Assembly: GCF_901709675.1 (NCBI RefSeq)
Contig: NC_051095.1
Span: 5,827,956 to 5,891,955, forward strand
DNA: 64,000 bases
Origin: Syngnathus acus
Lineage: Eukaryota > Chordata > Actinopteri > Syngnathiformes > Syngnathidae
Direction of reading: 5' to 3'
Part shown: piece after piece, positions 1 to 12,912 of the stretch
How positions within the stretch are numbered: the stretch's first letter is position 1
Layout: every line of letters begins with the position of its first letter
Program-made: the position numbers and the translations under genes
Notes under the pieces: model-generated
What the model was told of the DNA's origin: nothing
Seen by the model: the letters and a program-made list of their open reading frames with translations, nothing else
The model's database searches: none

Positions 1-264
1 CAGTGACCTCGTCGTAATGTTGCCAGTGCCACAATTTGAAAATGAGGTATGACGAGACAGATATGTAAAGTGATCTAGGATAACGAGGCGCGGGTGAGAA
101 AAGTACCATCAGAAACATGTCAGGGCAAGAAAATGTGCGCAGCGAAATGTCATTGTGTTGTCGGTTGCTTAAATACGATTGCTGGATTTTGTGACAATCT
201 GTGTCGTAATGTCTGTTTTATGTCGAACCGCCATCAAAAACGTTTGCTTTGCGTTGGGTGACAG
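1..264 (+). other. Intron of the ABCG2-type gene (partial)
   Basis: No coding match is visible. The segment ends in an acceptor AG at 263-264, just before the first recognised ABCG2 exon, so it is read as the 3' part of an intron. The exons carrying the start codon and Walker A lie to the left of the window. Confidence 0.6.
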
Positions 265-3200
265 GATGACGTGGTGATGGGAACACTGACGGTCAGGGAG
301 AACTTCAGCTTCTCGGCGGCGCTCCGTCTTCCGTCCAGTGTTTCTCGGGCAGCCAAGGAACAGAAAGTGGTCCAGCTGATCCAGGAGCTCGGACTGAGCC
401 GCGTGGCCGACTCCCGGGTGAGGCGAGGCATACGTCGGTGGTCGTCCTGCGTTCTAACGTGGCCAGGGTGCGCAGGTGGGCACCCAGCTGATTCGAGGCA
501 TCTCCGGGGGCGAGCGGAAGCGCACCAACATTGGCATGGAGCTAATCATCGACCCGCCCGTTCTCTTCCTGGATGAACCCACGACCGGCTTGGATGCCAG
601 CACCGCCAACTCTGTCCTGATGCTACTCAAAAGGTGCCTGCCCACGCACGGCAACCAAAAGTCAAATCGTTGGGAAGGAAGACAGACGATAGGTTCAAAG
701 GGTAGACAGAGAAAACAGGAACAGGAGAGCCCTCGGGGAGCGACAGGAGAACAATAAGCACAACGACAGCTGTATCAACAACAGTATAAGTATCTCAACC
801 TGCCGCCTCAATTTTTCCAGGATGGCCAGCAGGGGGCGCACCATCATCCTGTCCATCCATCAGCCTCGCTACTCCATTTATCGCCTCTTTGACAGCCTCA
901 CTCTGCTTGTCAACGGCAGACAGGTCACTTGCACCAATTCACGTACATTGCGCTCAAGTGACTTCTTACACTGTGGAAATACTCACTCAGGTGTACCACG
1001 GGCCGGCAAACAGCGCTCTGGACTACTTTTCAGAAATCGGTAGGAAGCGCGCCGGGCTTAGCCGCGTTTGCTTGACCGAGGCCTGACGTCCGTCCACCTT
1101 TCCTTTCTCAGGGTACATCTGTGAGCCTCACAACAACCCTGCAGACTTCTTCCTGGACGTTATCAACGGAGACTCCACCGCAATGGCCGTCGGCAACATA
1201 GACGGAGAAGGTGTGTTGCCAAATGAATGCTCACTTTTTGGGTTTTTTTCTTTTAACCCGCTTGTAATCCTCCTTCTAGATTCGGACTCTGTGTTGAAAT
1301 CCAGACAGGGAATCGAGGACAAACTGGTGGAGGAATACAGAAACTGTTCTGACTTTAAGCGAACCAAAGCAGAGTTGGGTAGGGACAAAAGGGGGGGGTC
1401 TGCATTACAGCAAAGACACAAAAAAGCAGAAAAGGAAACGGTGCCTCACTGTCTTCCCTCAGAGAGAATTCTCCAAGGTAAAAAGGCGAGCAGCACCGCT
1501 CGCTCCAGAACCATCACCTACAATACCAGCTTCCTGACGCAGTTCCGCTGGGTTCTTCAGAGGACCTTCCGTAACCTCCTGCTCAACCCGCAGACCTCCA
1601 TCGCTCAGGTGAGACTAGTCAATAGCGTCATCGAGGGAGAATGAGAGGAACTGCAGCTGATGGAGTTTTTGTTTAGGTGGCAGTTACGTTGTTCCTTGCT
1701 CTGGTTGTCGGAGCCATTTTCTTCAACGTCCAGGAAGACCAGAGCGGAATCCAAAACAGGTTACAGGCCCTTCTTGTCCTTGAGGCCAAACCCCGTTCAT
1801 GGATCACAGTCAAATCGTCCTCTACCATCTACTCTAGCGTCACCTGCTGGCAACTCTTGCCTTATTACCTTCCTCTTCCAATTGGTTTTGAAAGTATCCA
1901 AACTTGTGGCACCCCAAGCTTTCTCTCCAAACCTTTCCGTCTGTGCTGTCCCTCCCATGAGATCATTCTCGTTCTCGTCCATCGTCAACACCCCCAAAAG
2001 TATCTCAGCAGCTTCAACCCAGCCACCCGATGCGTTGTCTACTGTTTTCTGGTCTTTGCTACCGTCTCCAAACACAGCTGGTTGGCCACCTTTGCAGGTT
2101 CGGCGCCCTCTTCTTCATCACCGTCAACCAGTGTTTTAGTTCCTTGTCGTCGGCCGAGCTCTTCATCGCCGAGAGGAAACTCTTCATGTGCGTGCGACAC
2201 AGAAAAACATGGCGACGTTTGAAAACGTGCAACACCTGAAGATCTCGCTCGCTATCTTTGCAGTCACGAGTACATCAGCGGTTACTACCGGGTGTCGGTC
2301 TACTTTCTGTCCAAGATCCTCTCGGACATCGTGACGCTGCGGACCATCCCCGCAATGGTGTTCAGCTGCGTGGCCTACTTCATGATAGGTGGGCACTACC
2401 GGCTTTTCTCCTCCTTTTGGTTCCGTAGCTTGGTTTACGGACGGCTTCTCGCCATGGTTTGGTTGACGCTGATGAAACGCTTTAAAATCCACGTCTGGAT
2501 TGCGTGCAGGCTTAAAGCCAACGGCGGAGGCCTTTTTCCTCTTCATGTTCACCGTGACTCTGGTGGCGTACACCGCCACTGCCATGGCGCTGGCCATCTC
2601 TGCCGACCAGACAGTGGTGGCCATCGCCAACATTTTCATGACCATCGCCTGCGTCTTCATGATGGTGAGGCTCACATCAGATGTCTAGGTGCTTGTAAAT
2701 GGACAAATGACCAATACTGGGCGTGTCCTTTCAGATCTTTGCGGGCCTGCTGGTCAATCTTCCTTCCATCGTCAGCTGGCTGGCTTGGTTGAAATACTTG
2801 AGCATACCTCGCTATGGTCTCGGTGTAAGTCAGACACACATAAGGCCCACCTAGCGTATGTCACTTGACTCTCAGTCATCCAGCCCAATTCATACGCAAC
2901 ATTTTGCAAAACATTTGTAAGCACACATACAGTAAGCAGCACACATTCTCTCCGGGTCCCCAGGCTCTGCAGGTGAATGAGTTCTACGGGCTGGACTTCT
3001 GCCGCGGCCTCAACAGCAGCAGTGTGCCCCCAGGGACAATGTAAGAACCGTTCAAATGTCAGCAAGCGGTGAATGTAATTTTGGAAGATGTGGAAAATTA
3101 AGTTTAAAAGCTCCTGAGGGAATTGAAATGGTTTAGATTTGAGAATTTCTTTTCCTTACAAATAAGCTAACAAAATCTACATGCCAGTGAATCAATGCTA

Positions 3201-3903
3201 ATGTGCTCCCGTAGACATAAAACGTTTGCATGACTTACTTTTAGATGACTTCATTCCTTTTCCCACGAGCATCAAAAATAAAAGCGCTGTCTGAAATCTT
3301 ACAAAATAGACCGCATTCGAGATGGCAAAAGTTTCAAGCTCAAACATTTTCTTCTAACAAGCACACCTGTTCCAATCAAGTGAACACGTTCATGAGAGTG
3401 CGCGCACACGACACGACATCCTCGGCTGGACGCTACAGAAAATGGCCGTCAGGTGACGCCATTGCTCCGTTTTTAAATTTGATTGCTCTCAAGCACGGCA
3501 TTGGCGCCGACAATCTGAATCGGGTCAATTATTTGTGAAGCATTTTGCAGAATTCTTGCATCTTCAAAATGACAATTTTTGAAGAAATTATAATATAGCC
3601 ACGTTATTATATCTTCAGACATTGACGAACTGTAAAAAGTTTCATTCCTTTCGATTGGATTTGTGTGCGTGTGTGCGTGCGTTTGAGTGCACGCGTGCGC
3701 GTACGTGAGAGAGATACATTTGCCTGAGTGTCTTTTGTTTTGTGACTTTCTCCAGTTGTAAGGGCCAGGACTTCTTGGACGAGCAAGGCGTGGAATACTC
3801 GGCTTGGGGCTTTTGGCAGAACCACGTGGCCCTCGGGGTCATGACCATCTCCTTCCTCGCCATTGCTTACCTCAAACTGCGCTACATAAGAAAGTTCACC
3901 TAG
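265..3903 (+). CDS. abcg2: ABCG2-type ABC half-transporter (5' truncated by window edge)
   Basis: ABC transporter of the G subfamily; ABCG2 proteins act as plasma-membrane dimers that export lipophilic compounds, urate and porphyrins. Fourteen coding exons join in phase: 265-417, 476-633, 821-923, 991-1039, 1112-1210, 1280-1378, 1463-1608, 1677-1759, 2098-2187, 2264-2388, 2510-2664, 2735-2824, 2964-3040 and 3756-3903, giving 524 residues plus TAG. The human protein has 655, so about 130 N-terminal residues are missing, including Walker A. Visible motifs are [14 protein letters not shown]-like [13 protein letters not shown] at the start, signature ISGGERKR, Walker B and D-loop [12 protein letters not shown], and H-loop SIHQPRY. 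Hydrophobic stretches fitting the six-helix domain follow, with the conserved arginine in GYYRVS. The last loop keeps an NSS glycosylation sequon and two cysteines, but the dimer-bridging cysteine position is empty. Teleosts have several abcg2 paralogues (a-d); which one this is cannot be told. Confidence 0.93.
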
Positions 3904-6153
3904 ACTATACTGGACATGCTTGGAAACAAAAGCAGATATTGAAAAAAAAATTGCGGGTGGTGAAGAAAATACTGGTGTCTCTATTTGCACACAAAAAATA
4001 TAATCGACACATTTGATTTGCAGTAATTTCATTAATTGTACTGCCTCACATTCTATTATTTATCAGTTAATAGTTTTAACTTGTATTTTAGTATCTAATT
4101 ACAAATATGCATATGTACTGTATAGTTTAGATTTGTTTTTTTAATTTGCTATGTTTGGTTCCACTACTTCAGTTTTAAGCTTTCAAGTTTTATTGTACCG
4201 TCACAATAACAATAAAAAAAATAACCATGTGCTTTTTGTGTGTGTGCGTGTGTGTGTTTTTTTTTGTCATCTTCACAGACATAAGTGTTATTGTTTATTT
4301 TCTGTATGGCGGGGAGTTAAGAGCCTGCATTTCACTGATGAGCGCAGATTCGAAAGCTAAAAATGGATTCTAAAGCTCAAAATGGTGACGCGAACATCTT
4401 CACTTGGTAACCGAGCTGCCCCGCAATCCTAGTACTGAAATTACAACTGAAAAAAAGCCACAGTCAACAGTGTAGGTTAGCAAATATATTTAAATATAAT
4501 ATTTATCTTCATTTTAGCACAATGACAAAATGGCAATATTACATTTGACTTGAAGTCATGACAACAAGCAGCAATTTCACGCTCGGCGGAATAAAACACT
4601 GTCGGAAAAACAATTCGGAATGACTTCCCCAAAACAGCTGGAATGGCATCATGCAAACTCCAGAAGCGGGCACTCCTTCCGTGCGACGCGCGACCCACGC
4701 AAGTCACCGTTCGGGAAGTAAAAGGTCTCGTCACAGCACTGCCAGTTAGTCAAACATCAGGGCACGCACGCACGAACAACAATATATTGGCTTGAAATAA
4801 ATTAATCGTCATCAAATGAACACAGTGGTTTATATTCAAAATACATATTTACATATTCAAGAAAATGAAAAACCAAACAGTCTTTAAGCATAAATGACTT
4901 CACCAAATATTCACCTCTCTGTTTTGTTTTTGTTTCCTAACTTGATATGTACTTGAGATGGAAATCAATATAGGACATCATTTGTCATTGATATGTTGTT
5001 CTGTTTATGTGCCTCATTGACGTCTGGCTCACAGTTACCATGCCGACCGAGCGGGAAGCTGCGGGCGGGTGGGATATGGGGGTTTGTTGCAGGTGTTTGT
5101 GGTGGAAGCTTGCGCGCCACAAAAATGCAAAAAGGCTGCGCACACTTGGACCAAGAACGTACAAGCGACAATAGAGGAAATCGGCCGCTCACAAATGTTA
5201 CAGTCACAAACGCACACTTTTCAAGAGGAAGGAACAAAAGTAGTAGCGACAACTTTGACATCCTGTCCTTGCCTCACATGTGCAAGCATGCTGGAACCCA
5301 AAACCAGAGGCCACAGGTTGTCCACTCAGTGGAGGAGTCCGGCCGGGAAAAGTGCAGTTTGAAAAGTTCCTACTCACGACAGGGTGGACATTGACCTTCC
5401 ACTTGATAACCATGCGACAAAGAAGATGCAGCGCGTGTGACTAGTGCAGTTGCCAGTCTCTAAAGTCAATTTACAATTAAAAAAAAAAAAAAAAAAACTA
5501 CAATTCTGATGCACAAATTGAGCTTTAATGCTAAAGAGTTGTTGCCGGATGGAAAAGGTCAGAGGTGAGACTGAAAAAGTTAAAAATGTGATCAGAAGAT
5601 ATTCTGAATGAGCGGAACATTTTGACGCTTCAATTTTTATTTGTTTCTTCTGAAAATGTGGACTGCTTAACAAATCTCCCTCATGGCTTCCTAAACCGTT
5701 TTCAGAATTGAAAAGAGACTTTGTGGACATTTCCAACTGCGAGGAGTGCCAACGACAACACGCTTAGCGGCTAAAACGACAACGACAAGAGGAGGTCGTT
5801 CCACAACCAAAAGGTGTTTTAAATGGCAAGGTGGGGTGGGGGGGCGGGGTGCAGGTAGAGGGCGGGGCACACACTGTCAGTTGAGGCGTTCAATTCTCGA
5901 GACAAGACAGACATACAAAATTAGTGCACGAAAGTGAGTTTGCGCCACTCCTGATGGACATAAACTAACAAGGCGGGAAAGAAACAAAAAAAAAACATCG
6001 AAACACGGGGCAAAAGCGTCACACTAGCAACGGAATCCATGACAGGAGAGTACAAATATGTTGTCAGTTTCGTTAAGTGTGTGCATGCGTGTGTGCGTGT
6101 GAGGGCCTTGTGTTAGCTGGCAGGTCGCCGGGAGTGGTGACATGCCGCCGGCT
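3904..6153. other. Convergent spacer between abcg2 and pea15
   Basis: No conserved coding exon seen. It should hold the 3' UTR of abcg2 (+) on the left and that of pea15 (-) on the right. A candidate abcg2 AATAAA lies at 4211-4216. A candidate pea15 signal, TTTATT on the + strand, lies at 5636-5641. There is a 17-base A run near 5480. The short open frames here lack family matches and are treated as chance. Confidence 0.6.
4211..4216 (+). promoter_or_regulatory. Candidate polyadenylation signal of abcg2
   Basis: AATAAA about 310 bases after the abcg2 stop, followed by an A run and a GT/T-rich stretch (4238-4267) of the kind found downstream of cleavage sites. The match is common by chance in AT-rich DNA. 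Confidence 0.45.
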
Positions 6154-6380
6154 TCATGCCTTTTTAGGGGGCGGAGCCAACTTGATGATCTCGTCTTCAG
6201 ATGGCTGGCGGATGATGTCTGCAATGGCAGGAAGGGGACACAATGTCATTTTTGCTTTCATTTTATTATTGTAATTATTTGATTCCATCCATCCATCCAT
6301 CCATCCATCCATCCATCCATCCATCCATCCATCCATCCATCCATCCATCCATCCATCCATCCATCCATCCATCCATCCAT

Positions 6381-6413
<33 letters not shown>

Positions 6414-6873
6414 AATCCATCCATCCACGGAGCAAAGCACGCAAGTAAGAATGCTTGCAACCTTTATACTTCTTGGCCGAGGGGATGCGCGTGAGCTTGG
6501 TGTCGATCTCGTCGTCCTCGTCGATTTTGAGCACGGTGGTGCGATACTCGATCACGCGGGTCAGGAGGTCGGGACGCCGCGAGATCTCAAAGATGTGCTC
6601 CATGTACGACAAGTTGTCTGCGGGGGAGGAGAGACGGCGACACCGGATGAGTGCCTGCGTGCGCATGCGTGTGCTGGCGCGCATGTGTGCGATTGCGTCA
6701 CCGTGGGCCAGCTTGTCGTTCTTCTCCAGGTAGCTGAACCACTCCTTGCTGGACGTGATGGCGTTGCTGTGCTCCTCGGGGATGTCCTCTTTGCAAGCTG
6801 ACTTGAGCTGCTCCAGGTCCTCGTTGGTGATGTTGTCCGAGAGGTCGCTGAGCAGAGAGCTGTACTCGGCCAT
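6154..6873 (-). CDS. pea15: PEA15, death-effector-domain phosphoprotein
   Basis: PEA15 is a small cytoplasmic adaptor that binds ERK1/2 and keeps it out of the nucleus, and binds FADD and caspase-8 through its death effector domain. Three coding exons join in phase: 6702-6873 (ATG at 6873-6871), 6462-6617 and 6154-6218 (TGA), for exactly 130 residues, the human length. The death effector domain is residues 1 to about 80, with the RPDL form of the RxDL motif in EISRRPDLL. The tail carries both known regulatory serine contexts, LTRIPSAKK (human S104) and RQPSEDE (human S116), and ends KLAPPPKKA. Acceptor-like sequence just upstream of the ATG suggests at least one further 5' noncoding exon. It is divergent from calsequestrin at 16576, as in human 1q23. 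Odd feature: the 243-base last intron is mostly a CCAT microsatellite. Confidence 0.95.
6285..6426. repeat. (CCAT)n tetranucleotide microsatellite
   Basis: About 35 near-perfect CCAT units with two or three interruptions at the right end. It lies inside the last pea15 intron and produces artefactual repetitive open frames (MDGW on one strand, IHPS on the other). Confidence 0.97.
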
Positions 6874-8326
6874 CTTCCGAGCCACACAATGCAAGCAACC
6901 GCAATTTGGATCTGTGGTGGGCAAAGTTATGAAACAACTTGTTAACTTCGGTCACGATATTTAAGAAAAAGAGAAAGAAAACTAACATGCATCTTCTAAA
7001 ACCCGTGACTGCGTCTCACTCTGTATTTGTTCGATGCACTCACACACGGACAGGCAAACCTAAATGGCGGTTGCTGTTGCTTTGCTCCGTTGGAGATCGC
7101 CAAATCTTTGGGGACACTCAGACTTCAAGTCAGCATCGGGGACAAGTGGCAAGCGAATCTGCCTCACGCTTTTGAGGTAGGGTGGTCAAATCTTGACTCT
7201 GGCCTCTTCCCACATTGCGAAAACCAGTGGCAGAGCTAAAGGGGGGGGGCACAGGGGGCACACTGCCCCCCACCTGATATATTTTTAGACCCCACAGGTG
7301 CCAGGCCAAATAATTGACCTTTGGGTACTTCCCAATTTTTCCGGGAATTTTTTTCTACATTTACCCCAGTTGCCCGTAGGTTAGAATAAAGCTCAGCTGT
7401 TCTAATTTCGGACAGGTTTAGCATCAACGCTGACTATTGTAGCATCCAATGCGGCTTTTGTACACTTTGGAGAACAAGAAGACAACAATGGACAGAGCCG
7501 CTTCTTTGAGGGACAAACCTCCCCCCTCCTCCCTGCCCTCCCATCACACACACACACACTCACACCAACATGACTTGACAAAATGAGTGACATACTCCTG
7601 CCATGATGTTATAGAATGAAAGTAGTGCAAGAAGAAATGAAATAGACAGAAATGTTCCTCCAAATTACCTACCCAACTCACCCAGAGCCCCAAGTTGACC
7701 CCCCCCCCCCATGCTCCCCCTGGGATGAGCGTGACACGGCGAGAAGCGGCAGTGTGCGCCTCACATTCCCGTTCGCACAAACGCGCCTTTGTCTTACTCG
7801 GTGTGTGCGCGAGATTGCGCGACCACATGCACTGGCAGTTAATGAAGCGTGTTCAAGCACAAATTAAAGACTCTTTTTTTAACATTTTCAGTTATTTGAC
7901 TGAACTACTTTACCCATCGCTGAAAACGACTTAACGTGCTCGATAAGAGATAGAAGGCGTCAAATCAAAGTTGATGCGATGTCACTGATGTAGTTACAGT
8001 ATGTATTGCATTACAATGGAGACTGTTACCTAGCAACAGCCAGCGCAGAGGTCCCCCCCACCCCCTTCCGTTCCCCCCTCACCAAATAAAAGTGCACGCT
8101 TGGCTTCGGTGGTCGCCATGGCAACTGAATCAGAGGCTGAGAAATTCAAAAGCCGTGACTGTTTGGAATCATTTACTCCCTTATCGCTCACAACGGGATT
8201 TCTACTGTTCTCTAAAGACAGTCGATGAGCAAGATAGTTCCTAAATTGATCATCTTTGAAGTGACTGAGTAGGGAATGAGAGAATGATTCTGACTGCAGG
8301 GACTGGAAACAAATAGATGCCAAATA

Positions 8327-8879
8327 GGTGCCTTGAGGTACAAGTGACCCAGTTTTGCGAGATACGAGAAACGATGTAACTCTGCCTGCTGAGCTAACTC
8401 TATTTGTTTAGCTCCACGCTAGCAAACATGGGAATGGCATTTACATGCTCACATTTAGCATCAAGAGGTGTGCTTTTAAAACACATTAAACAACAACTAT
8501 TTGAACACAAATGATGAGGCAACACATTTAGACAGACGCTCAAACAATATTCACAGGCATATATTCTTTATCTGCTGTGAAAAATAAAACTTATTACAGC
8601 ACCTTTCTGAGTAAAAATTGTAGCAGGCAATCTAAGAAGTTCTGCGTAATAATTTGGAGTTCAGCTTCAAATCATAATGCACAAACTATTTCATGCTTTG
8701 AATTCTATTTTGTAAAGTTATTATGGTAGGATTTGATAAAGTACACTATTATGGCATTACAAAACACATTTTTTGGGAGGGAGGTGAACAAATGAATGCC
8801 ATTCCTATTCATTTCAATGGGCAAAGATGATTTGAGATACAAATGAGATCACGGAACAAATGATATCAAGGCACCACTG
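8327..8879. mobile_element. MITE, hAT-like (CAGTGGTGCC family)
   Basis: The left end reads GGTGCCTTGAGGTACAAG; the right end read on the other strand is CAGTGGTGCCTTGATATCA, so the termini are inverted copies. The internal text (ACGAG and TTTGAGATAC phrases, TTCATTTCAATGGG) resembles a short non-autonomous element common in fish genomes. No coding capacity. A further copy, retaining the left end, is at about 40777-40990. The left terminus has decayed and no clear target duplication was found. Confidence 0.6.
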
Positions 8880-9694
8880 TAAATCAATGAAATGCTTCCC
8901 AACACAGGCCAATATTTTGTCAAAGTCTGTGTCAGCAGTGGCTGCCATGTCGCTGGGCGAAGCGCTCGCTAATCCGCGTGGAAGAATGTAGGCCAGCGGC
9001 CCACTTGCCATTGAGCAGAAAAGAAGATTTGCACACATCTGTGCGTCCGTATGCAAGCGCGCTTTGCTTGGCCTTCTCATTGGTGCCAGATAAACACTCC
9101 ATTTCGTGTCTCTGCTGCAACATCGTCAGCCGACGCCATGGCAACAACACCCAAGCGTGTCCCAATGGCCTTTTCTTGACTTTCATTTCGCCAGGCTGCC
9201 AATGCGACCTATTTATTATTATTATTGTTTTTCCACAAAATAATGTAATGGAGCACTTCTTATCACTGGTTTTATTGTTTTTGTACCTTGAAGAGTAAAT
9301 GGCAAAAGTTGGTTTAATTGAGCGACTACGATGTCATTTTTGCTTGACAGCAGGTGGCAAAATGGCCGCCCCCCGAGACAGCTGGATTTTGGTGCTTGGC
9401 TTATATTCAACAACCACAAAATTAATCAGAATACTGTGTTTAGACATTTTTGCAAACCAATTTTTGATTTGATTCTTTAACACTGTTGAAAACGTTCAAG
9501 TCTTGTTTAGTATCAAGAGCAATTACGAAAACAAAAGGGAGAAAACAAAACTTCTTTCCACTGTCATTTGCTTTTTTATTTTTAAACAAACTGTATCAAT
9601 GAATTACTTTGATAGTCATTTGAATTTGGGTGCTGTATTGGCGAGTGCGCTTTTTCTTTTTACGCATATGTTTCTCTCATTGTAGTCTGAGCTC

Positions 9695-9697
<3 letters not shown>

Positions 9698-9733
<36 letters not shown>
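9698..9733. repeat. (CA)n microsatellite
   Basis: Uninterrupted CA dinucleotide tract of about 36 bases. Confidence 0.95.
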
Positions 9734-9735
<2 letters not shown>

Positions 9736-12449
9736 TTGCGGGCGCACGCAGATGTGTCCCGCATGCACATAGCGGAGGCATTTGTTACTCGAAACTTGCT
9801 TGGGGCCAGAGGGCCAAGAAAGAAGGAAAGAAAAGAGGGCAAGGATCCGAACGGCCGACTTCCTGTCGGCACGACGCGCTTCCTGGCGCAGTGTCTGGGA
9901 AAAGGAAGACAAGAGCATGAAAAAGTGTAGCAAATCCGCCCTTCCTCCTCATCTTTCCGCCCACCCTGGGGCACAGAGAGAATGTTTTCATAGACGTGCA
10001 TGCACGCATGAGAAAGCTCGCATGGAGGACTTTTCCAGACTCTGACCCAAATGCACTTTTTCATCCCATGAGCTTCATGCGCTCGCGTGTGACTTCATTT
10101 ACTTATTTGGAATCCATTTTCCACATTCATCTGGTCAAAACTGAATTTTGGGACGCCTTCAGAGCTGAGAGCGGCTCAGGATGAGGCCGGCGCGTCGACA
10201 GCCGAGCAAAGGTGCCTTTATTTCCAAGCGGGTGAACCCTGGGTGAGGGGGAGGAGCCTAAAGGGCAGCGTGACAAGGCAGACAAAGACGGCGTGCAGTC
10301 ACGCAAGCGCCGTCACACCTAATTGATTAATCCGTTCAAATTCCGCCTCCCTGCCGTTAAGACGGCGGGCGGGCTCGCGGGAAGCGCCACCTGACGAGGC
10401 ACAACATGACAACACACTGCTCATGCGACAGCGTACATTTTCGTTAAAGTTGGCGCAGCGCTACTTTTATCATAACTTCAACCGTCACTTCGACGTAGTT
10501 CCTTGACAAAATGGCGTCAAAACACTATTTCATCCAAATGAAACCCCTCAATTCACTTTAGCATCCAGTCGCTGCTTGACACACGTACATGTCATAATAA
10601 GATGGCAACAAGACACTACTTTTGTCTAAATGAAACTTGAGTAGCCACAAGATGGCTAAGCGGGCGAGTCGTGTGACCTCATCGCAGCTTGTGAGCATCT
10701 GAGGCTGATGACATCATAAACGTGCAACAACAGCCGACGCACGTCAACGTCTGTGAGGTGGATGCTTCATTATCCTGGAAGCTTTGGAGCGGATAAAAAT
10801 ATCACAGTGCCGCTGGGAGGAGGAAGAGGAAGAGGCGGTGTGCTGATTAAACCAGGGTGGAAGCGTCCATCACACCCCCACCCCCCCCACCCCGACCGAC
10901 TCCTGCGAGAGAGCACGCATCAGTGGCTTTGTTTTTCTTTTCTATGGAGACAGTAAAGGGGGAGAAACACGCCAGGAGTCGACGCCAGAGGAAAAAATAT
11001 CCTCCATTTCCTGCTTCATCATCATCCTCATTTTCATCATGCTAAATCATGGCTGGGCAAACTTTTGTGCTAAACAGCTTTGTTTGCAGCATGACAGGAA
11101 AGCCAGAGAAGGAAGCTTGCGTGTCTATGTGTGTCTATGTGTGTCTATGTGTGTGTTTCATGACGATTGTGGCACACAAGGGACAATGTGAGGAAGTTTT
11201 TGTGTGGGCCAGTCACTCTGGATGACATCCAACAGGAAGATGGACGGAAAAGAGGGTCAAACACAAACCACATGAGCATGATGCATTCAAGTGTCTGTGG
11301 AAAATGTGGGAAAAACAAGAGGCACATGATGGTCATCAGACATTCCGTCGGTGGCCGAAGGCATCCCCCGGCAAACAGGAAGTAAAGCACAGGCCTGTGT
11401 TAACACTGCCCATCACGCATGCTTTCACAGGGTTCTTGAACGCACCGCGGAGGCCACCAGGGCTGCTTTCTCGTGAGGGATGTCAACAAGTGTCACATGT
11501 TTGAACGCCTTCCCCACCTTTGTTGGGTTTAGGGTTAGGGTCTACACCACAAACTTCACAACAACACACTCGAGCAAGCCAAAAAACAAGACGCGGACAA
11601 CCTAAAGTCGAGCAAAGAAAGGTTGAGTTGTGTTGCTCCAAAGGATGCATCGATCCCTGAAAAGCTGACTCACACATGCACGCATCCGCACGCACACGTC
11701 ACACACACACACACGCACACGATATAATTTGGGCCGGTGGGACACTTGGGGACAGGAAAACCACAAATGGAAAGTAGTTCCTAACGAAGCGTTTAATGAC
11801 TCTGTGTTTGGACTTGCTGACTCATACCCTGTGGTAACATTTGGGTGCGTCCCCCCAAAAACATCAGCTGATCTTTCTGAGTGCCACACACAGGAAGTTC
11901 TTAATGGCAGTGATGTAAAGGCAGTAAACACAGCATGCACGGATGCCGAGCCACAATGCAGCTGCTGGCGATCGGGGGCCGAGCCCTGCTGGGAATCGTG
12001 AAAATCCATGAGTAACTGTACCCTCGTGTCTGTAGACGCTGAAGATGATGGCAGGCAAAGCACTACTTTTCTCTAAATGTCGGACTCGCTTCAACAAGAT
12101 GTCACAAGTGGTGTGAAAGCACGATTTTTGTTCAAGTGAAAATCCTCAAGTTGCTTTTATATAGTTGCATAACGTGGGAATATGCCGTAGGATGGCGCCG
12201 AAATAACACCATTATTGCTTTGGAATGAGCACAATTACAGCGAATAGGTGAAACCGCGAATATGCGGTACGATGTGGTTTTACCATGATGCGTTGAAAGA
12301 CCTCTTGGGAGTGGGAGAACTGGACATTTATGACAAGAAGAAAAAGAAGAAGAGTAAGGGGAGGAGGTAGTCACGGATACGTAAAGGCATGCCAGCTGCC
12401 TCCAGCTTTATGTTTTGGAACAAATATAAAACACACACACACACACACA

Positions 12450-12770
12450 CTGACCTCGCGCGTAGCCAGGCGTTGCAGCGAGGAAGCTCAGACGTCGTGA
12501 GGGATTTGATCGCGGCGTGGAGCTTGAATCGGAGCCGGAAATGGGTCAGACGATTGACAGAGAGGTTAAAAAAAAAAAGAAGCCAAAAGTCCACTTCCTC
12601 GATGGCTTGGTGATGCGAAGAGGAGCCAAACGAAGAGCACAAGAGGCAGGGGGTCCTCGGCGTGGGAACTGAGGCCGTGACGTGAACGCGCACGCACCGA
12701 GCGAGCCGAGGATGGTCGTGACTGCTCTCCGCGAACAAGGAGCCTGAAACCGGCGAGCGAGCGTGAAAAC
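12450..12770 (-). promoter_or_regulatory. Candidate pea15 promoter/5' exon region
   Basis: CpG dinucleotides are denser here than in flanking DNA (GCGCGTAGCC, CGAGCGAGCGTG), next to a long CT-rich tract. The pea15 coding start has an acceptor-like sequence directly upstream and so needs a 5' noncoding exon; this is the most promoter-like stretch on its upstream side. No TATA box or donor was fixed, so this is a weak inference. Confidence 0.25.
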
Positions 12771-12773
12771 GCC

Positions 12774-12912
12774 TTTCTCTCTCTCTCTGTCTCTCTCTGT
12801 CTCCCTCTCAAGCTCTCTCTCTGTCTCTCTCTCTCTCTCAAGCTCTCTCGCTCTCTCTCTGGCTTTTTCTCTCTTTCTCTCTCTCGCGCGCAATCTCTCT
12901 CACTCTCTCACT
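12774..12912. repeat. CT-rich pyrimidine tract
   Basis: Imperfect CTCT/TCTG repeat of about 140 bases, one strand almost purely pyrimidine. It gives artefactual Ser/Leu-rich and Arg/Glu-rich open frames. Confidence 0.9.

Noticed and set aside
6154-6494. Repetitive MDGW and IHPS proteins
   Set aside because: Translation of the CCAT microsatellite in a pea15 intron; only the last pea15 exon inside this range is real.
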